Source: Verrucomicrobiales bacterium
GTDB lineage: Bacteria; Verrucomicrobiota; Verrucomicrobiia; Verrucomicrobiales; DEV007
Direction of reading: 5' to 3'
Assembly: GCA_029213005.1 (NCBI GenBank)
Contig: JARGPI010000006.1
Location: forward strand, 1 to 64,000
Length of the DNA stretch: 64,000 nucleotides
A program made the position numbers and the translations under genes. Positions 7,327-16,989 of this stretch are shown piece after piece. Positions within the stretch are counted from its first letter, which is position 1. Each line of letters starts with the position of its first letter. The notes below the pieces were generated by a model. That model was not told where the DNA came from. It worked only from the letters and a program-made list of their open reading frames with translations, and did no database searches.

Positions 7327-10300
7327 TTATTCTCCAGTTTCCGGGTTCCAATCATCAGGTATGCCCAGTCCGAAGCGGATCGAAGCCTCATCTTCAATAC
7401 CGATATTCAGTTCCGACTTATAAATACCCAACTCCCGTCGAAGCGCCACAAGCGCACCGGTCGGAGAATCATCCGGAGACAGCCTCTGCCACATATAAAT
7501 ATACTTCAGGTAAATCTTGTAGAGAGCCAGCTCCCGCTCCCGTTTGGCAGCATCCTTGACGGCATCTCCGGTTTCAGCGGCTTTGATGTCTGCCAAGCTG
7601 ATCTTCGCATAGCGATGGAATGCCTCGGTCGCGAATTCCGGGAAAGCATTGTAAGTCGACAAAACCGAAAGGTAGGCCTTGGCCGCCCCGAGAGAATCCC
7701 CTTTTGCCTGAGCCACTTCGCCAAGAAGCAAACCGGCTTCTGCACGCTTCCCTTTGTCTTTGCTGAAATACTTCTTCTGTTTATTGATGATCTGAAGATG
7801 CTCCAACGCCTCATCCCATTCTTTTCCTTTGATATGAATCTGCGCCAGATTGAGGTGAGAGTCCGGAATCAAATCAGGATCTTTGTATTTGTTGATCACC
7901 CGACGAAAACGCTCTTTTGCTGAGGCCACTTTTGTGGAATTTCGCATCTCGATGAGGCCGATATTAAATTCCGCGTCCGACTTGAAGGCATCGGCATCCG
8001 GAGTCTCGCGAGCCAGCAACTCATCGTAGTATGGGATCGCCCGGAACGGGTTATCCCCACGCGCAAAGTTGTTACCAATCTGCTGAAGCGCGTATTCCGA
8101 AAGATCACGCTTCTCGAAATTGCTCATTTCTTCGAAAACCCCATTGATGCGGGAAACGATCGCCGCGTATTCCGGCGAATCTTTTTCCTTCTCATCACGA
8201 AGCTCCTGAAGCACGATAACTTTTTGAATCTTCAACCAGGTAAGAAGCGCCTGATTCGAAGAATCGATTCCCGGAAAGTCATCAAGAATCTTCAGGGTTT
8301 CCTCAGCTCCACGAACCCGAACCGATGCTTCGCTGTAAGATCCAATCGCTTTTCGCAACAGGTCCATATCCTGCTCTTCGGGTGGCTTATTGCCGATTTG
8401 GTTGATCATTTTCTCGACCTGAGCGAGGCCCTCTTCCGCACGGCCATTCTGCTCGAGCGTTTCAAGTGAGAAAATTGAGATCTGTGGCTCCCAATAAGTG
8501 CCGGCAAACTCGGGGAAAAACTCGTCGTATTTCTCGAGAACCTTTTCCGGGTTTTCATTGGTCAGGTATTGATCGGCGGCTTTCCAGATACCTTCAGCCG
8601 CCACATTTTTGAAATACTCTTCCTGCTCAGGCATTTTTGCCATCGCCGCTTTCCCGGCAATCGTTGCACCCAGGTAAGCTTCGAGACCTTTCTTGCGGAA
8701 TTCCTCTTTCTGCTCGGCCTGTTCTTTAGCTTTGAACTGGTCAGCGGAAATCAGATAGGAATCCCCTTCGATATTAAGTGTCCGCCCCATTTGAATGGAA
8801 TCCGGCTTGAACTCCTCCAATCGGTCAGATGCAGCAATCGCCGCAGAGTAATCCTCGAGGTTGTAACGCGCAGTGGCAAGATCGCCCAGAGCGGTGTCGC
8901 CAAACTTTTCAGACTTGGGAAACTCCTTGAGGAAATCCTCAATCTGTTCAGCCGCTTCACGCATTTTCCCATTGATCAAAGAGTTGGAAGCCCGGTGGAA
9001 GACCACCATCTCACGGTTTCCTGAATCCTTGTAAGCCCCGACATATTCATCAAACGGCTTCTCTGCATCTGCGTTCCGCTTCAGCGAATAAAGCGCCAAG
9101 GGATAAAGCGCGTCCGCGAGTTCCCGCTTCTCATCACCCAAATCGTAGCGTTCCCGAACGGATTCGCAGACTTTGATCACCGTGTCGTACTGACGGGTGG
9201 TGAAGAGTGACTGAAGCATAAAGGTTGAGACATTGTCACGAAGAGGATGGTCCTCCGGGGTTTCTTTGATGAACTTCTCGCCGAAATACTGGGCCGAGGA
9301 ATAATCACCGATCATCGCGGAAAAACGGGAAGCTTCGTGAAGGATCTCCGCCTTTTTCTCGAGTTCAAGATCAGGATAAGTCTCCGAAAGGTGCCAGTAA
9401 ATATTGCGGGGGATCATCAGGTTCCCCATGCGTTCATAACAGGTTGCGATAAGACGCAAGGTCTCCGCATCAGGATGCATGGGAGCCTTTTCTCTTTCAT
9501 CAATTTTATTGATAAATTCCTGATAAGCACCCGGAACGCCCGCTCCGATCGGAAGTCGGGCAAGCCTCAGATTAACATCTTCCCGAATCTCCTCCAGAGT
9601 CGGGCAATTCGAGAAAAACCGGAGTCCCAAAGAATAGAGCCCCACTTTGGTGCACTCGTATCCCAGTTTCCGGAAACGGTCGACAAAGCCGAAACGGAAG
9701 GAATCAAAAGGCTCAGTTGTTACGTATTTTAAATTCTGATCGAGGAAAGCGTGCGCCTGAACTTCCAATGCCTCGAGGGCTTTCTGATCCGCTCCGACCC
9801 GGCCAGCCTCGCCAATCCAACCCATTCCCAACTCCAGAATCCCCTGCATGAGGAATGGAGGCTTCACTCTCCAGGCCTCCCGGTTATCAAACAGTTGCTG
9901 GACGGTGGCAACACCTTCGTCAACTTTACCCAGTTGAATCAAGGACGTTCCTTTTCGGAGAAAGAAACTGTTTCGCACCTGCGCCAACTCCTGCGCTGGT
10001 GGATTGGAATCCATATATACCTGGTAGAGTCGCAACGCTTCCTCATGATTGCCCTGCTGAGCTTCGACAAAACCGAGCTGAAAACGACCCAGACTTTCGC
10101 GGGGATTCGCATTGTCGATCACACTGCCCAGTTCTTTTGATTTGGCTTTGGCATTAACACAAAGCTTCAACCACTCTTTCGCATCGTCCCATCGTTTCTG
10201 GGGGATCAAAGTCATGGCGTAGTCAAAGAACATTCCGCCTGCCTGAGCACCGTAATCTTCGATCAGCAGATCGGGCTTTGCGAGATCGAATAACTTTTCG

Positions 10301-10467
10301 AACGTCTCCGACGCTTTCACGGGATCTCCGGCAGCGTTGAATTCAACAGCTCGGCGGTAAAGCCCCTCGACACTGTCATCCTGCGCCGAAACCAGAGAGG
10401 AGCCGAAAAGCATCACGGCGATGCCGAAGTATGCCAACTTTCGGACTGGATTCATAGATTTCATCAT
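7327..10467 (-). CDS. Large periplasmic tetratricopeptide repeat protein
   Basis: About 1046 residues, with a signal peptide (RKLAYFGIAVMLFGSSLVSAQ) and then almost uninterrupted helical TPR-type repeats from start to end. Examples are VEGLYRRAVEFNAAGDPVKA, GDTALGDLATARYNLEDYSA and SHLNLAQIHIKGKEWDEALE. TPR arrays are protein-binding scaffolds. Its place directly behind exbB-exbD-exbD suggests a periplasmic partner of that proton-driven complex. The start is uncertain: ATG codons at 10467, 10464 and 10455 all precede the signal peptide, while the frame remains open to 10524. About 280 bases separate it from exbD. Confidence 0.8.
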   Translation of the reverse strand: MMKSMNPVRKLAYFGIAVMLFGSSLVSAQDDSVEGLYRRAVEFNAAGDPVKASETFEKLFDLAKPDLLIEDYGAQAGGMFFDYAMTLIPQKRWDDAKEWLKLCVNAKAKSKELGSVIDNANPRESLGRFQLGFVEAQQGNHEEALRLYQVYMDSNPPAQELAQVRNSFFLRKGTSLIQLGKVDEGVATVQQLFDNREAWRVKPPFLMQGILELGMGWIGEAGRVGADQKALEALEVQAHAFLDQNLKYVTTEPFDSFRFGFVDRFRKLGYECTKVGLYSLGLRFFSNCPTLEEIREDVNLRLARLPIGAGVPGAYQEFINKIDEREKAPMHPDAETLRLIATCYERMGNLMIPRNIYWHLSETYPDLELEKKAEILHEASRFSAMIGDYSSAQYFGEKFIKETPEDHPLRDNVSTFMLQSLFTTRQYDTVIKVCESVRERYDLGDEKRELADALYPLALYSLKRNADAEKPFDEYVGAYKDSGNREMVVFHRASNSLINGKMREAAEQIEDFLKEFPKSEKFGDTALGDLATARYNLEDYSAAIAASDRLEEFKPDSIQMGRTLNIEGDSYLISADQFKAKEQAEQKEEFRKKGLEAYLGATIAGKAAMAKMPEQEEYFKNVAAEGIWKAADQYLTNENPEKVLEKYDEFFPEFAGTYWEPQISIFSLETLEQNGRAEEGLAQVEKMINQIGNKPPEEQDMDLLRKAIGSYSEASVRVRGAEETLKILDDFPGIDSSNQALLTWLKIQKVIVLQELRDEKEKDSPEYAAIVSRINGVFEEMSNFEKRDLSEYALQQIGNNFARGDNPFRAIPYYDELLARETPDADAFKSDAEFNIGLIEMRNSTKVASAKERFRRVINKYKDPDLIPDSHLNLAQIHIKGKEWDEALEHLQIINKQKKYFSKDKGKRAEAGLLLGEVAQAKGDSLGAAKAYLSVLSTYNAFPEFATEAFHRYAKISLADIKAAETGDAVKDAAKRERELALYKIYLKYIYMWQRLSPDDSPTGALVALRRELGIYKSELNIGIEDEASIRFGLGIPDDWNPETGE

Positions 10468-10748
10468 TGGTTGTGGTTGTTTAAATTCTAAAAAACGGCC
10501 GGTTGGTTCATCCAAGGTCATCATGACCCGGGTAGCGCCCTTTCATTAAAAACACCGGGATAACCGGAGTCCTTATTGGCTTGATCACGCCGTAAGATGA
10601 TCTGTGCCACTGGTGCTCAGAGAATCGGAAACGGGAAAAACTGAAAACGTTGGGCGTATTCAAACCAGTGAGTTCGATGCCCGTTTGATTTCCCATTTTT
10701 TTATTCCGAATAAACTCAGTATCGATTAAAGCGTCACCGCTGAAAGTT

Positions 10749-11201
10749 TTAGTCCTCAGTGAATCCGGAAATCGTCACATTCTGGATTCTTACCTGTTCA
10801 TGAGCCAGCGCATTGAGCACATCGACGAAGCGTTGCCCTTTTGCGGCATCGTCAGCAGCGATAATTACCATCGGCTCGGAATCGGTAAGTCGAGCACTTT
10901 CGGCGTAGGTGGAGAGACGGTCGAGTAACACCGGCACCTCACGACTTTCTATATTGGCATCGAGCACTTCATCATTCACCACGATGTGCCCCATACTGTT
11001 AACATTGATTGTCATCTGATCGATCTCAACATCCGTTGAACCGTCTGATTGACTGGTTGGCATCGTCATTCCCAAATCCGCTTCTTTGGGATCCAGTGTC
11101 GATGTCACGATGAAATAAATCAGAAGAAGGAAACTGACGTCAATCATTGACGACATATCCAATTCGGGATCTTTTTCCTGAGGAACTTCTCTTCTTGCCA
11201 T
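10749..11201 (-). CDS. ExbD/TolR family biopolymer transport protein (second copy)
   Basis: A 150-residue protein with the ExbD/TolR plan: a short cytoplasmic N-terminus, one transmembrane helix (MSSMIDVSFLLLIYFIVTST) and a periplasmic domain. The aspartate in SSMID is the conserved proton-pathway residue. It is a divergent paralogue of the adjacent ExbD: MDMSSMID is shared, but the periplasmic parts differ. Two different ExbD subunits behind one ExbB is common in gliding and PVC-type systems. Final gene of the compact ExbB-ExbD-ExbD block, 30 bases after the first exbD. Confidence 0.87.
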   Translation of the reverse strand: MARREVPQEKDPELDMSSMIDVSFLLLIYFIVTSTLDPKEADLGMTMPTSQSDGSTDVEIDQMTINVNSMGHIVVNDEVLDANIESREVPVLLDRLSTYAESARLTDSEPMVIIAADDAAKGQRFVDVLNALAHEQVRIQNVTISGFTED

Positions 11202-11231
11202 AATAAAATTGTTAGCGCCTTGCTTGAACGG

Positions 11232-11684
11232 TTAGTTTTTCTCAACCACGTAACTTCCGAAAATCACGTCGCTCACTCCGGCCTCACCGGCAGCTTTGAT
11301 GACCCGCTTAATCACGCGAGTGTCCACTTGCTTATCCGCTCTGAGGTTCAGACGGGTGGGAAGCCCATTCTCGGTATTTCGAATCCGGGCACTTTCCACA
11401 TATTCGGTGATCGATTCCGTCGTTGGTAATTCCACTTCGTCCTGAGCAAAGACGGTCCCGTCTTCAAGAACGTTTACGACGACGCGGCCCGTAGCATTTT
11501 TCGCCACCTGGGCATTGGTCGCTGTCGGAGGTTGAACCCGCTTGTCAATCTGAACGATAATCAGGTGAGAACTAACCATGAAGAAAATGAGCAACAGGAA
11601 AACGAGGTCGATCATCGACGACATGTCCATGGGAAGGTCCTCCCCTTCATCGGCATTTAGTTTTCTGAGTTTTTCTGAAGGCAT
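11232..11684 (-). CDS. ExbD/TolR family biopolymer transport protein (first copy)
   Basis: A 150-residue ExbD/TolR protein. The N-terminal LPMDMSSMIDLVFLLLIFF carries the conserved aspartate at the start of the single transmembrane helix. The rest is periplasmic and ends in DVIFGSYVVEKN. With the upstream ExbB it should form an inner-membrane motor that uses the proton gradient to drive an envelope process. No TonB-like protein is nearby; the periplasmic TPR proteins are the likeliest partners. It starts with ATG 57 bases after exbB ends. Confidence 0.88.
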   Translation of the reverse strand: MPSEKLRKLNADEGEDLPMDMSSMIDLVFLLLIFFMVSSHLIIVQIDKRVQPPTATNAQVAKNATGRVVVNVLEDGTVFAQDEVELPTTESITEYVESARIRNTENGLPTRLNLRADKQVDTRVIKRVIKAAGEAGVSDVIFGSYVVEKN

Positions 11685-11741
11685 ATTTGTTTACTCCTGA
11701 TTATCGAAATTTCTTACGCGGAGAGTGAATTCCCGATCCGC

Positions 11742-12551
11742 TTAGCCTTCCGAAATACCCTCTGGAACTTTAGCGAGCTGCTGATCAGCGTTGACGGTGG
11801 CAACTGCCAAATCCATTCCCTCAGCGGCAACTGCCTGAGCGTCGGCAACAAGCGAGTTGAACTTGTTTTTGAAAATGTAGAAACAGAAGATCGAAGGAAT
11901 CGCCACCACAAGGCCACCGGCAGTAGTCATCAGAGCCAACGAGATGTTTTGCGCAAGCTGGCCGGGGTCGGAGCCACCACTCAAGCCCATTGTGTCGAAC
12001 GCCATAACCATACCGGCAACAGTTCCGAACAGTCCAATCATCGGAGCAGCCTGTGCGATAACCGAAAAGTAACCGATCCAGGTCATATAACGGGGATTCT
12101 CTCTCACGGAAAAGTCAGCAATCCCGTCCTCCACTTTGGTGCGGCCCAGAGTTTCAGGGTCCGTGGCATCCACAGAAGGAAGCGCGGAAGTCAGCATCCG
12201 ACCAAGATAGGATGGATCCTGAGCAGAAAGGTCAATGGCACTCCGAACCCGGACGTCGGCCATGTTGGCGAGCACGTTTTCTTTCAGGGCGTTGGGAACA
12301 AACTTCTTCTTGTTCAACTGAAGGAGGTTAAAAACCGCCAATGTAATCATAGCGATGGAAAGAATTCCGATCGGTAACATAAAGGGGCCGGCATCGATGA
12401 CCTTCGTCATGAGGGATTTTGTACCGTCCCCTTCCGCAGCTTCGACATCATCCTGAGCCATCAGTTCAGGAACTGAAAACGCCAACAGCAAAGTCGCCAG
12501 AAGCAACACTAACGGGAGTTTATTACGGAGAAATTTACTAGTAGGAACCAT
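11742..12551 (-). CDS. MotA/TolQ/ExbB proton channel family protein
   Basis: A 269-residue ExbB/TolQ protein. The N-terminal signal-like helix (LPLVLLLATLLLAFSVPELMAQ) precedes an acidic linker, then a transmembrane helix (LPIGILSIAMITLAVFNLL). The family core follows: AQAAPMIGLFGTVAGMVMAF, then the third helix, ALMTTAGGLVVAIPSIFCFY. First gene of the ExbB-ExbD-ExbD-TPR-TPR unit. The ATG at 12551 was preferred over a GTG one codon upstream. N-terminally extended ExbB proteins of this kind are common in PVC bacteria and may carry an extra periplasmic segment. Confidence 0.9.
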   Translation of the reverse strand: MVPTSKFLRNKLPLVLLLATLLLAFSVPELMAQDDVEAAEGDGTKSLMTKVIDAGPFMLPIGILSIAMITLAVFNLLQLNKKKFVPNALKENVLANMADVRVRSAIDLSAQDPSYLGRMLTSALPSVDATDPETLGRTKVEDGIADFSVRENPRYMTWIGYFSVIAQAAPMIGLFGTVAGMVMAFDTMGLSGGSDPGQLAQNISLALMTTAGGLVVAIPSIFCFYIFKNKFNSLVADAQAVAAEGMDLAVATVNADQQLAKVPEGISEG

Positions 12552-12662
12552 CACTTTGTATTTTTAATCAGATTTCTTTTATTGAACCAACCTTGATGAA
12601 ATATTTCAGGCTTTCTGTAAAGAAAAATCCATCACTTTCATCAATTAAGTTCTCTTTTATTT

Positions 12663-13388
12663 TTATGTCTGGGTAAATTCAAGAAAAACTTCTTCAAGGT
12701 TTCTCGTTGAATCGCCTTTCAACCGGCTCCGGACCTCGCTCACGGAACCTTCTACGAGAAGTTTTCCGTGATTAATAATCCCGACCCGGTCGGCTAATTC
12801 CTCCGCCACATTCAACAAATGGGTGGAGAGAAAAATGGTTGTCCCGTTGCGCGATCTCTCCTTCAGCTCCTCCTTCACCACCCGGGCGTTTAGAGGATCC
12901 AGACCGATCATCGGTTCGTCGATCACGATCACCTCAGGATCGTGAAGTAAAGCGGTTGAGATTGCGAGACGCTGGCGAGTGCCGTGGCTGAGATTCTCAA
13001 CCCGTTGCGTCGCATACTCCGTGAGGGAGAATTGCTCGAATAATTCCGGAGTTCGTTTTTGAGCCCGCTCAGGCTCCACCTCAAACAGGTCGGCGACGAA
13101 ACCCATCAGTTCCAGAGCCGTTAACTTGTCATAGAAATCCGCCACATCGGGCACGTACCCAATCTTCCGCTTCGCTTCGAGCGGGTTTTTCTGAATGTCG
13201 TGGCCGCCAACCACTGCGGAGCCGGAGGTGGGCGACATCAATCCGGTCAGTAATTTAATCGTGGTCGTTTTCCCGGCTGCATTGGGGCCGAGAAAGGCGA
13301 AAAACTCACCCTGAGGAATGGTTAGGTCCAGATGATCAAGGGCGAGCAAATCGCCATAACGCATAGTAAGACCTTTGGTTTCAATCAT
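12663..13388 (-). CDS. ABC transporter ATP-binding protein
   Basis: A 241-residue ABC ATPase with every nucleotide-binding motif: Walker A GPNAAGKTT, the signature loop LSHGTRQR, Walker B VIVIDEPMIGLDP and the switch histidine in LSTHLL. The architecture is that of an ABC-2 type exporter ATPase (CcmA/NatA-like). No permease gene adjoins it; the neighbours are exbB on the same strand and an isomerase gene on the other, so its membrane partner must be elsewhere. Cytoplasmic, membrane-associated. Substrate unknown. Confidence 0.85.
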   Translation of the reverse strand: MIETKGLTMRYGDLLALDHLDLTIPQGEFFAFLGPNAAGKTTTIKLLTGLMSPTSGSAVVGGHDIQKNPLEAKRKIGYVPDVADFYDKLTALELMGFVADLFEVEPERAQKRTPELFEQFSLTEYATQRVENLSHGTRQRLAISTALLHDPEVIVIDEPMIGLDPLNARVVKEELKERSRNGTTIFLSTHLLNVAEELADRVGIINHGKLLVEGSVSEVRSRLKGDSTRNLEEVFLEFTQT

Positions 13389-13536
13389 CTAACATACAAA
13401 ATCCGGTGGTGGGGGGAATTCTTGCCGGATCCTAACAGAAATGTCAAGACCAGCCACTGCCAACCTGATAATTTCTGTCTTTATCACGTTTCATTTCTTC
13501 ATTGATTAGACCGTTAAATCTCGATAGATAACGGGT

Positions 13537-14421
13537 ATGAATCGACGTCATTTCCTCAATCTTTCTGTTGCCGGTTCGTTGGCAGCTTTGTCAAATTCCA
13601 GATCGTTGGCAGCGCTGGCCGCCGATAATCAATATCGGAAACACATCGGCCTCCAGATTTACACGCTCCGGAATCAACTGGGCAATGACGAAGTCGAAGC
13701 CACACTCAAAGCCGTCGCAGAATATGGCTACCAGCAGGTTGAACCTTATGGATTCCCCGGGAAAAGCGATCTGATCAAAATAGCGAAAGATCAGGGACTC
13801 GCCGTGACTTCGTCACATTTCGACTGGGATTGCGTCGTCAATCCGGAGGGCGATCATAAAGTCAGTTTTGATCAAATTCTGGAAGCCGCCAGCGCCGAGA
13901 ACATCAAACATCTCGTGGTCCCCTACCTCGTCGACCGGAACCGCAAAACGCTCGATGATTACAAGCAGGTCGCCGAAAATTGCAACAAAGCAGCGGTTAA
14001 GGCGAAAGAGGCCGGTATCCAGCTCGCCTACCACAATCATGCTTTTGAATTTGAACCGAAAGAGGATGGAAAGTGTGGTTTCGACATTTTCGTCGAAGAA
14101 TTCTCGCCGGAAATGAAGTTCGAACTCGACGTTTTCTGGGTCAAAGCCGGCAATCACGACCCGGTTGCAATGATTGAAAAACTCTCTGGTCGCGTTTCGC
14201 AACTCCACCTCAAAGACCTGAGAAAAGGGATCTCTCTCCCGAAATACAACGGAATCCAGAAGGAAGACTTCGAGGAGCTTGGCGACGGGATGATCCCGAT
14301 GGAACCCATCATAAAGGCAGCCGCCGCCGCCGGAGTCGACAATTGCCACATCGAACAGGATCACTCACCGGCTCCGCTCGACAGTATCAAAAAAAGTATC
14401 GGATACCTCCAAACCCTGTAA
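13537..14421 (+). CDS. Sugar phosphate isomerase/epimerase, Tat-exported
   Basis: A 294-residue xylose-isomerase-like TIM barrel. The N-terminus MNRRHFLNLSVAGSLAALS is a twin-arginine signal, so the protein is probably exported folded. Barrel motifs include YGYQQVEPYGFPG, QLAYHNHAFEF, FELDVFWVKAGNHDP, SQLHLKD and IEQDHSP, which supply the Glu/His/Asp metal-site residues of the family. Exported members of this family are frequent in Planctomycetota and Verrucomicrobiota, linked to sugar or inositol breakdown. The propeller gene begins 13 bases later, a likely operon. Exact substrate unknown. Confidence 0.85.
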   Translation: MNRRHFLNLSVAGSLAALSNSRSLAALAADNQYRKHIGLQIYTLRNQLGNDEVEATLKAVAEYGYQQVEPYGFPGKSDLIKIAKDQGLAVTSSHFDWDCVVNPEGDHKVSFDQILEAASAENIKHLVVPYLVDRNRKTLDDYKQVAENCNKAAVKAKEAGIQLAYHNHAFEFEPKEDGKCGFDIFVEEFSPEMKFELDVFWVKAGNHDPVAMIEKLSGRVSQLHLKDLRKGISLPKYNGIQKEDFEELGDGMIPMEPIIKAAAAAGVDNCHIEQDHSPAPLDSIKKSIGYLQTL

Positions 14422-14434
14422 TTCACCTCTTTCC

Positions 14435-15682
14435 ATGAAGAAGCTTCTCATATTTTGCCTTATTGGGATTCAGTCCACCGCGCTGCGGGCTGACAACTGG
14501 CCGTTCTGGCGGGGAGACACAGCCGGCTCCGGAATCACCTCCGAAACCGATCTACCTCAATCCTGGGGCAAAGATAAGAACGTGAAATGGCGGATCGAAC
14601 TACCCGACCGCGGAAATTCAACCCCCATCGTTTGGGAGGATAAAATCTTTGTCACCCAGCCGCTCGAGGATGAGAACTGGAGAGGCCTCATGTGCTACCA
14701 CCGGGAAGACGGTCGGCTTCTCTGGAAAAATGGACTTACCTATACCGAAAAGGAACGAACCCATCGGGACAATCCCTACTGCTCGGCGTCGCCCGCAATC
14801 GATGGTAATATCGTTATCGCCTCCTACGGTTCCGCCGGAATGGTGGCATACGATTTAGAGGGAAAAGAAATCTGGAAACGGGACTTCGGGCCAATTGATC
14901 ACGTCTGGGGCAACTCGACTTCGCCTGTCATTCACGGGGATCTCTGTATTCACTACCACGGCCCCTCGAAAGGTGCTGCACTTTATGGCTTGAACAAATC
15001 AACCGGCGAAACCGTTTGGAAATGGGACGAGCCCGACTGGGATCCCGGGAAAAGAACTGATGGCTTTCGCGATCAGGACGGAGATGGCGTGATCGGCTCA
15101 TTCAGCACACCTATCATCGTTAAAAACGGAGGGAAAGATCTCCTCGTGATGAGTTTTCCGAAGGAATTAAAAGCCTTTGACCCCGCCACTGGAGAAGTCA
15201 TTTGGACCAGCGAAGGCCTCAACCCGCTCGTCTACACCTCCCCACTCGTAGCAGGCGACAAACTTATCGCCATGGGCGGCTACCACGGGAACTCTATCGG
15301 CACCACCCTGTCCGGGGAACGTCTTTGGCAGGAAGTCCGCCACTTCGGCGGTATTGGCACGGGCATCGTTAAGGACGGCTATATGTACGCTCAGGATGCC
15401 GGGGGCGTCGTTTATTGCGTTGAGATCGCCACCGGAAAAACCGTGTGGAGAGACCGCCTTCCCGGAGCCGGAAAATCCTGGGGATCTTTTATTCTCTCAG
15501 GTGATAATATCTATACCTTAAGCCAACCCGGAGATACTGTCGTTTTTAAAGCCGATCCAGAGAAATTCGAAGTCGTGGCCCAGAGCAATATCGGAGAGCG
15601 AACCAATTCGTCCCTCGTCGTATCCGACGGTGAAATCTTTATTCGAACCTACGAAGCGCTCTGGTGTATCAGTGAAGATTAA
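14435..15682 (+). CDS. Secreted PQQ-like beta-propeller repeat protein
   Basis: A 415-residue exported propeller. Signal peptide about 1-20, then NWPFWRGDTAGSGIT and KWRIELPDRGNSTPIVWEDK, the canonical opening of the PVC outer-membrane-propeller family. Blade repeats follow: DGRLLWK, EGKEIWKR, TGETVWKW, TGEVIWT, TGKTVWR. An acidic loop with DQDGDGVIGS could bind calcium. It is unrelated in its insert to the longer propeller at 3716-5263. Probably cotranscribed with the Tat-exported isomerase upstream. A palindromic repeat follows its stop codon by 43 bases. No catalytic motif seen. Confidence 0.84.
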   Translation: MKKLLIFCLIGIQSTALRADNWPFWRGDTAGSGITSETDLPQSWGKDKNVKWRIELPDRGNSTPIVWEDKIFVTQPLEDENWRGLMCYHREDGRLLWKNGLTYTEKERTHRDNPYCSASPAIDGNIVIASYGSAGMVAYDLEGKEIWKRDFGPIDHVWGNSTSPVIHGDLCIHYHGPSKGAALYGLNKSTGETVWKWDEPDWDPGKRTDGFRDQDGDGVIGSFSTPIIVKNGGKDLLVMSFPKELKAFDPATGEVIWTSEGLNPLVYTSPLVAGDKLIAMGGYHGNSIGTTLSGERLWQEVRHFGGIGTGIVKDGYMYAQDAGGVVYCVEIATGKTVWRDRLPGAGKSWGSFILSGDNIYTLSQPGDTVVFKADPEKFEVVAQSNIGERTNSSLVVSDGEIFIRTYEALWCISED

Positions 15683-15725
15683 GATCCGAACAATCCGGCT
15701 TTAACCAACCCATGCGGAGGACCAC

Positions 15726-15760
15726 TGTACAGGGTACAGTCACAGAGTGTACCCTGTACA
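15726..15760. repeat. Palindromic intergenic element, copy A
   Basis: Perfect 13-base arms, TGTACAGGGTACA and TGTACCCTGTACA, separated by 9 bases, 43 bases after the propeller stop. It is one of four copies in the window, but the arms are in the reverse order relative to the other three (AGGG arm first). Could form a strong hairpin in RNA or DNA. No T-run follows, so it is not a classical terminator. Confidence 0.85.
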
Positions 15761-15836
15761 ATCGGATCCAACCTTTATAAATAGTCGCACCGGATTGTAA
15801 TAGACGAAAGTCGGCAGACATCGGATCATTTAATTT

Positions 15837-16160
15837 ATGATCGGCTCCATTAGCTTAACAGGAATTGCTTTACTCTGTGGAATACTCTCAATCCCATTGA
15901 TTCGCCGAAAGGTGAAGCGCAACCAACTTTACGGATTTAGAACCCGGAAAACGCTCTCATCAGATGAGATCTGGTATCCGGCAAATCAATACGCAGGAAA
16001 AGCACTGCTCTGGTGGTCGGGCGCGGCTTTGATCACCGGCCTTTGTGGAATCTGGTTTTTCCAACCAACTGCAACGCTCGATATTGTGATGACCTCACTG
16101 GCATTGACCGTCCTGATCCCCTGCCTGCTAAGCTTTATCTGGTTGAAAAAGCATTACTGA
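15837..16160 (+). CDS. SdpI family membrane protein
   Basis: A 107-residue membrane protein with three hydrophobic helices. After the first helix come RRKVKRNQLYGFRTRKTLSS and then EIWYPANQYAGK, the recognisable SdpI/YhfL signature (basic loop, YGFRT, W..N...G). SdpI itself is the immunity protein against the SdpC toxin in Bacillus, but short SdpI-like proteins are widespread and mostly of unknown role. No toxin gene is adjacent. ATG start at 15837, in the gap after palindromic copy A. Family call firm, function open. Confidence 0.78.
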   Translation: MIGSISLTGIALLCGILSIPLIRRKVKRNQLYGFRTRKTLSSDEIWYPANQYAGKALLWWSGAALITGLCGIWFFQPTATLDIVMTSLALTVLIPCLLSFIWLKKHY

Positions 16161-16393
16161 TCATTTCAGATCGATTCGCCGCTCGATGGGAAGGGCGACA
16201 CCCCATTCGCAGCCCGCCAACCACAAGGGCAGGCGAACTTTAAATAGTGTGGTATCCGGGCCGTTTCGTTTTTATCGATAACTGCGTCGCGATTGGCTAA
16301 CGCTGCATCATCGAGTGACGGCGGAAAGGTGTAAGAAGTCCTGGGTGGGAATCTTAAAAGATGATGAGTATCATCCCGTAAAAAAGGAAGACC

Positions 16394-16588
16394 TTAGGAA
16401 GGTTTTACATTTTCAGCGCAAGGGCCTTTTTGACCCTGGCCTTCAGTGTACTCCACTTTCTGGCCTTCTTGTAGATCTTCAAAATGACCATCAACAGCAG
16501 AGCGATGGAAAAACAAATCTCCTCCGTCAGTAGCGATGAACCCGAAGCCTTTGTCAGAGACGATTTTTTTAATAGTGCCTTGTAGCAT
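16394..16588 (-). CDS. Cold-shock domain protein, CspA family
   Basis: A 64-residue single cold-shock domain that binds single-stranded RNA or DNA. MLQGTIKKIVSDKGFGFI contains the RNP1 motif KGFGFI, and LFFHRSAV contains RNP2. EGQKVEYTEGQGQKGPCAENV matches the C-terminal strands. The ATG at 16588 is the normal start for the family; a TTG two codons upstream is also in frame. Monocistronic, with about 210 bases of non-coding DNA on its 5' side that could be a long cold-shock leader. The 233-base gap on its 3' side shows nothing recognisable. Confidence 0.92.
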   Translation of the reverse strand: MLQGTIKKIVSDKGFGFIATDGGDLFFHRSAVDGHFEDLQEGQKVEYTEGQGQKGPCAENVKPS

Positions 16589-16798
16589 TCGCAACGAGTA
16601 GTCCAGATCGCCGAAATTGCACCATGGAATTAAAAAATAATCAGATCCACGCCCTAAAAGCGGGCTTTCCGGCTCTCAAACAGGTCGAAACAGTTGATAC
16701 TTCCGGTTTGAAATACCGAAATGATATATCTTGTGACCAACTAATTCAGCACTGAATTGAGCAATACCGACCTTTTTATCATGCTTCGAAATAAGAAG

Positions 16799-16872
<74 letters not shown>

Positions 16873-16989
16873 TTTGAAACTGCGCGGAATATCGCCGATT
16901 CAGCCGTTTTGGCAAGGAATTCAAAGACAGTTCCTCCGGTTTTTCACAGATTGGCTTTTCAGACCCTGAAACCATGAGTAGTTTCCCCG

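Noticed and set aside
15837..16160. SdpI-type toxin immunity system
   Set aside because: No SdpC-like toxin or SdpR-like regulator adjoins it, so only the family name is kept.
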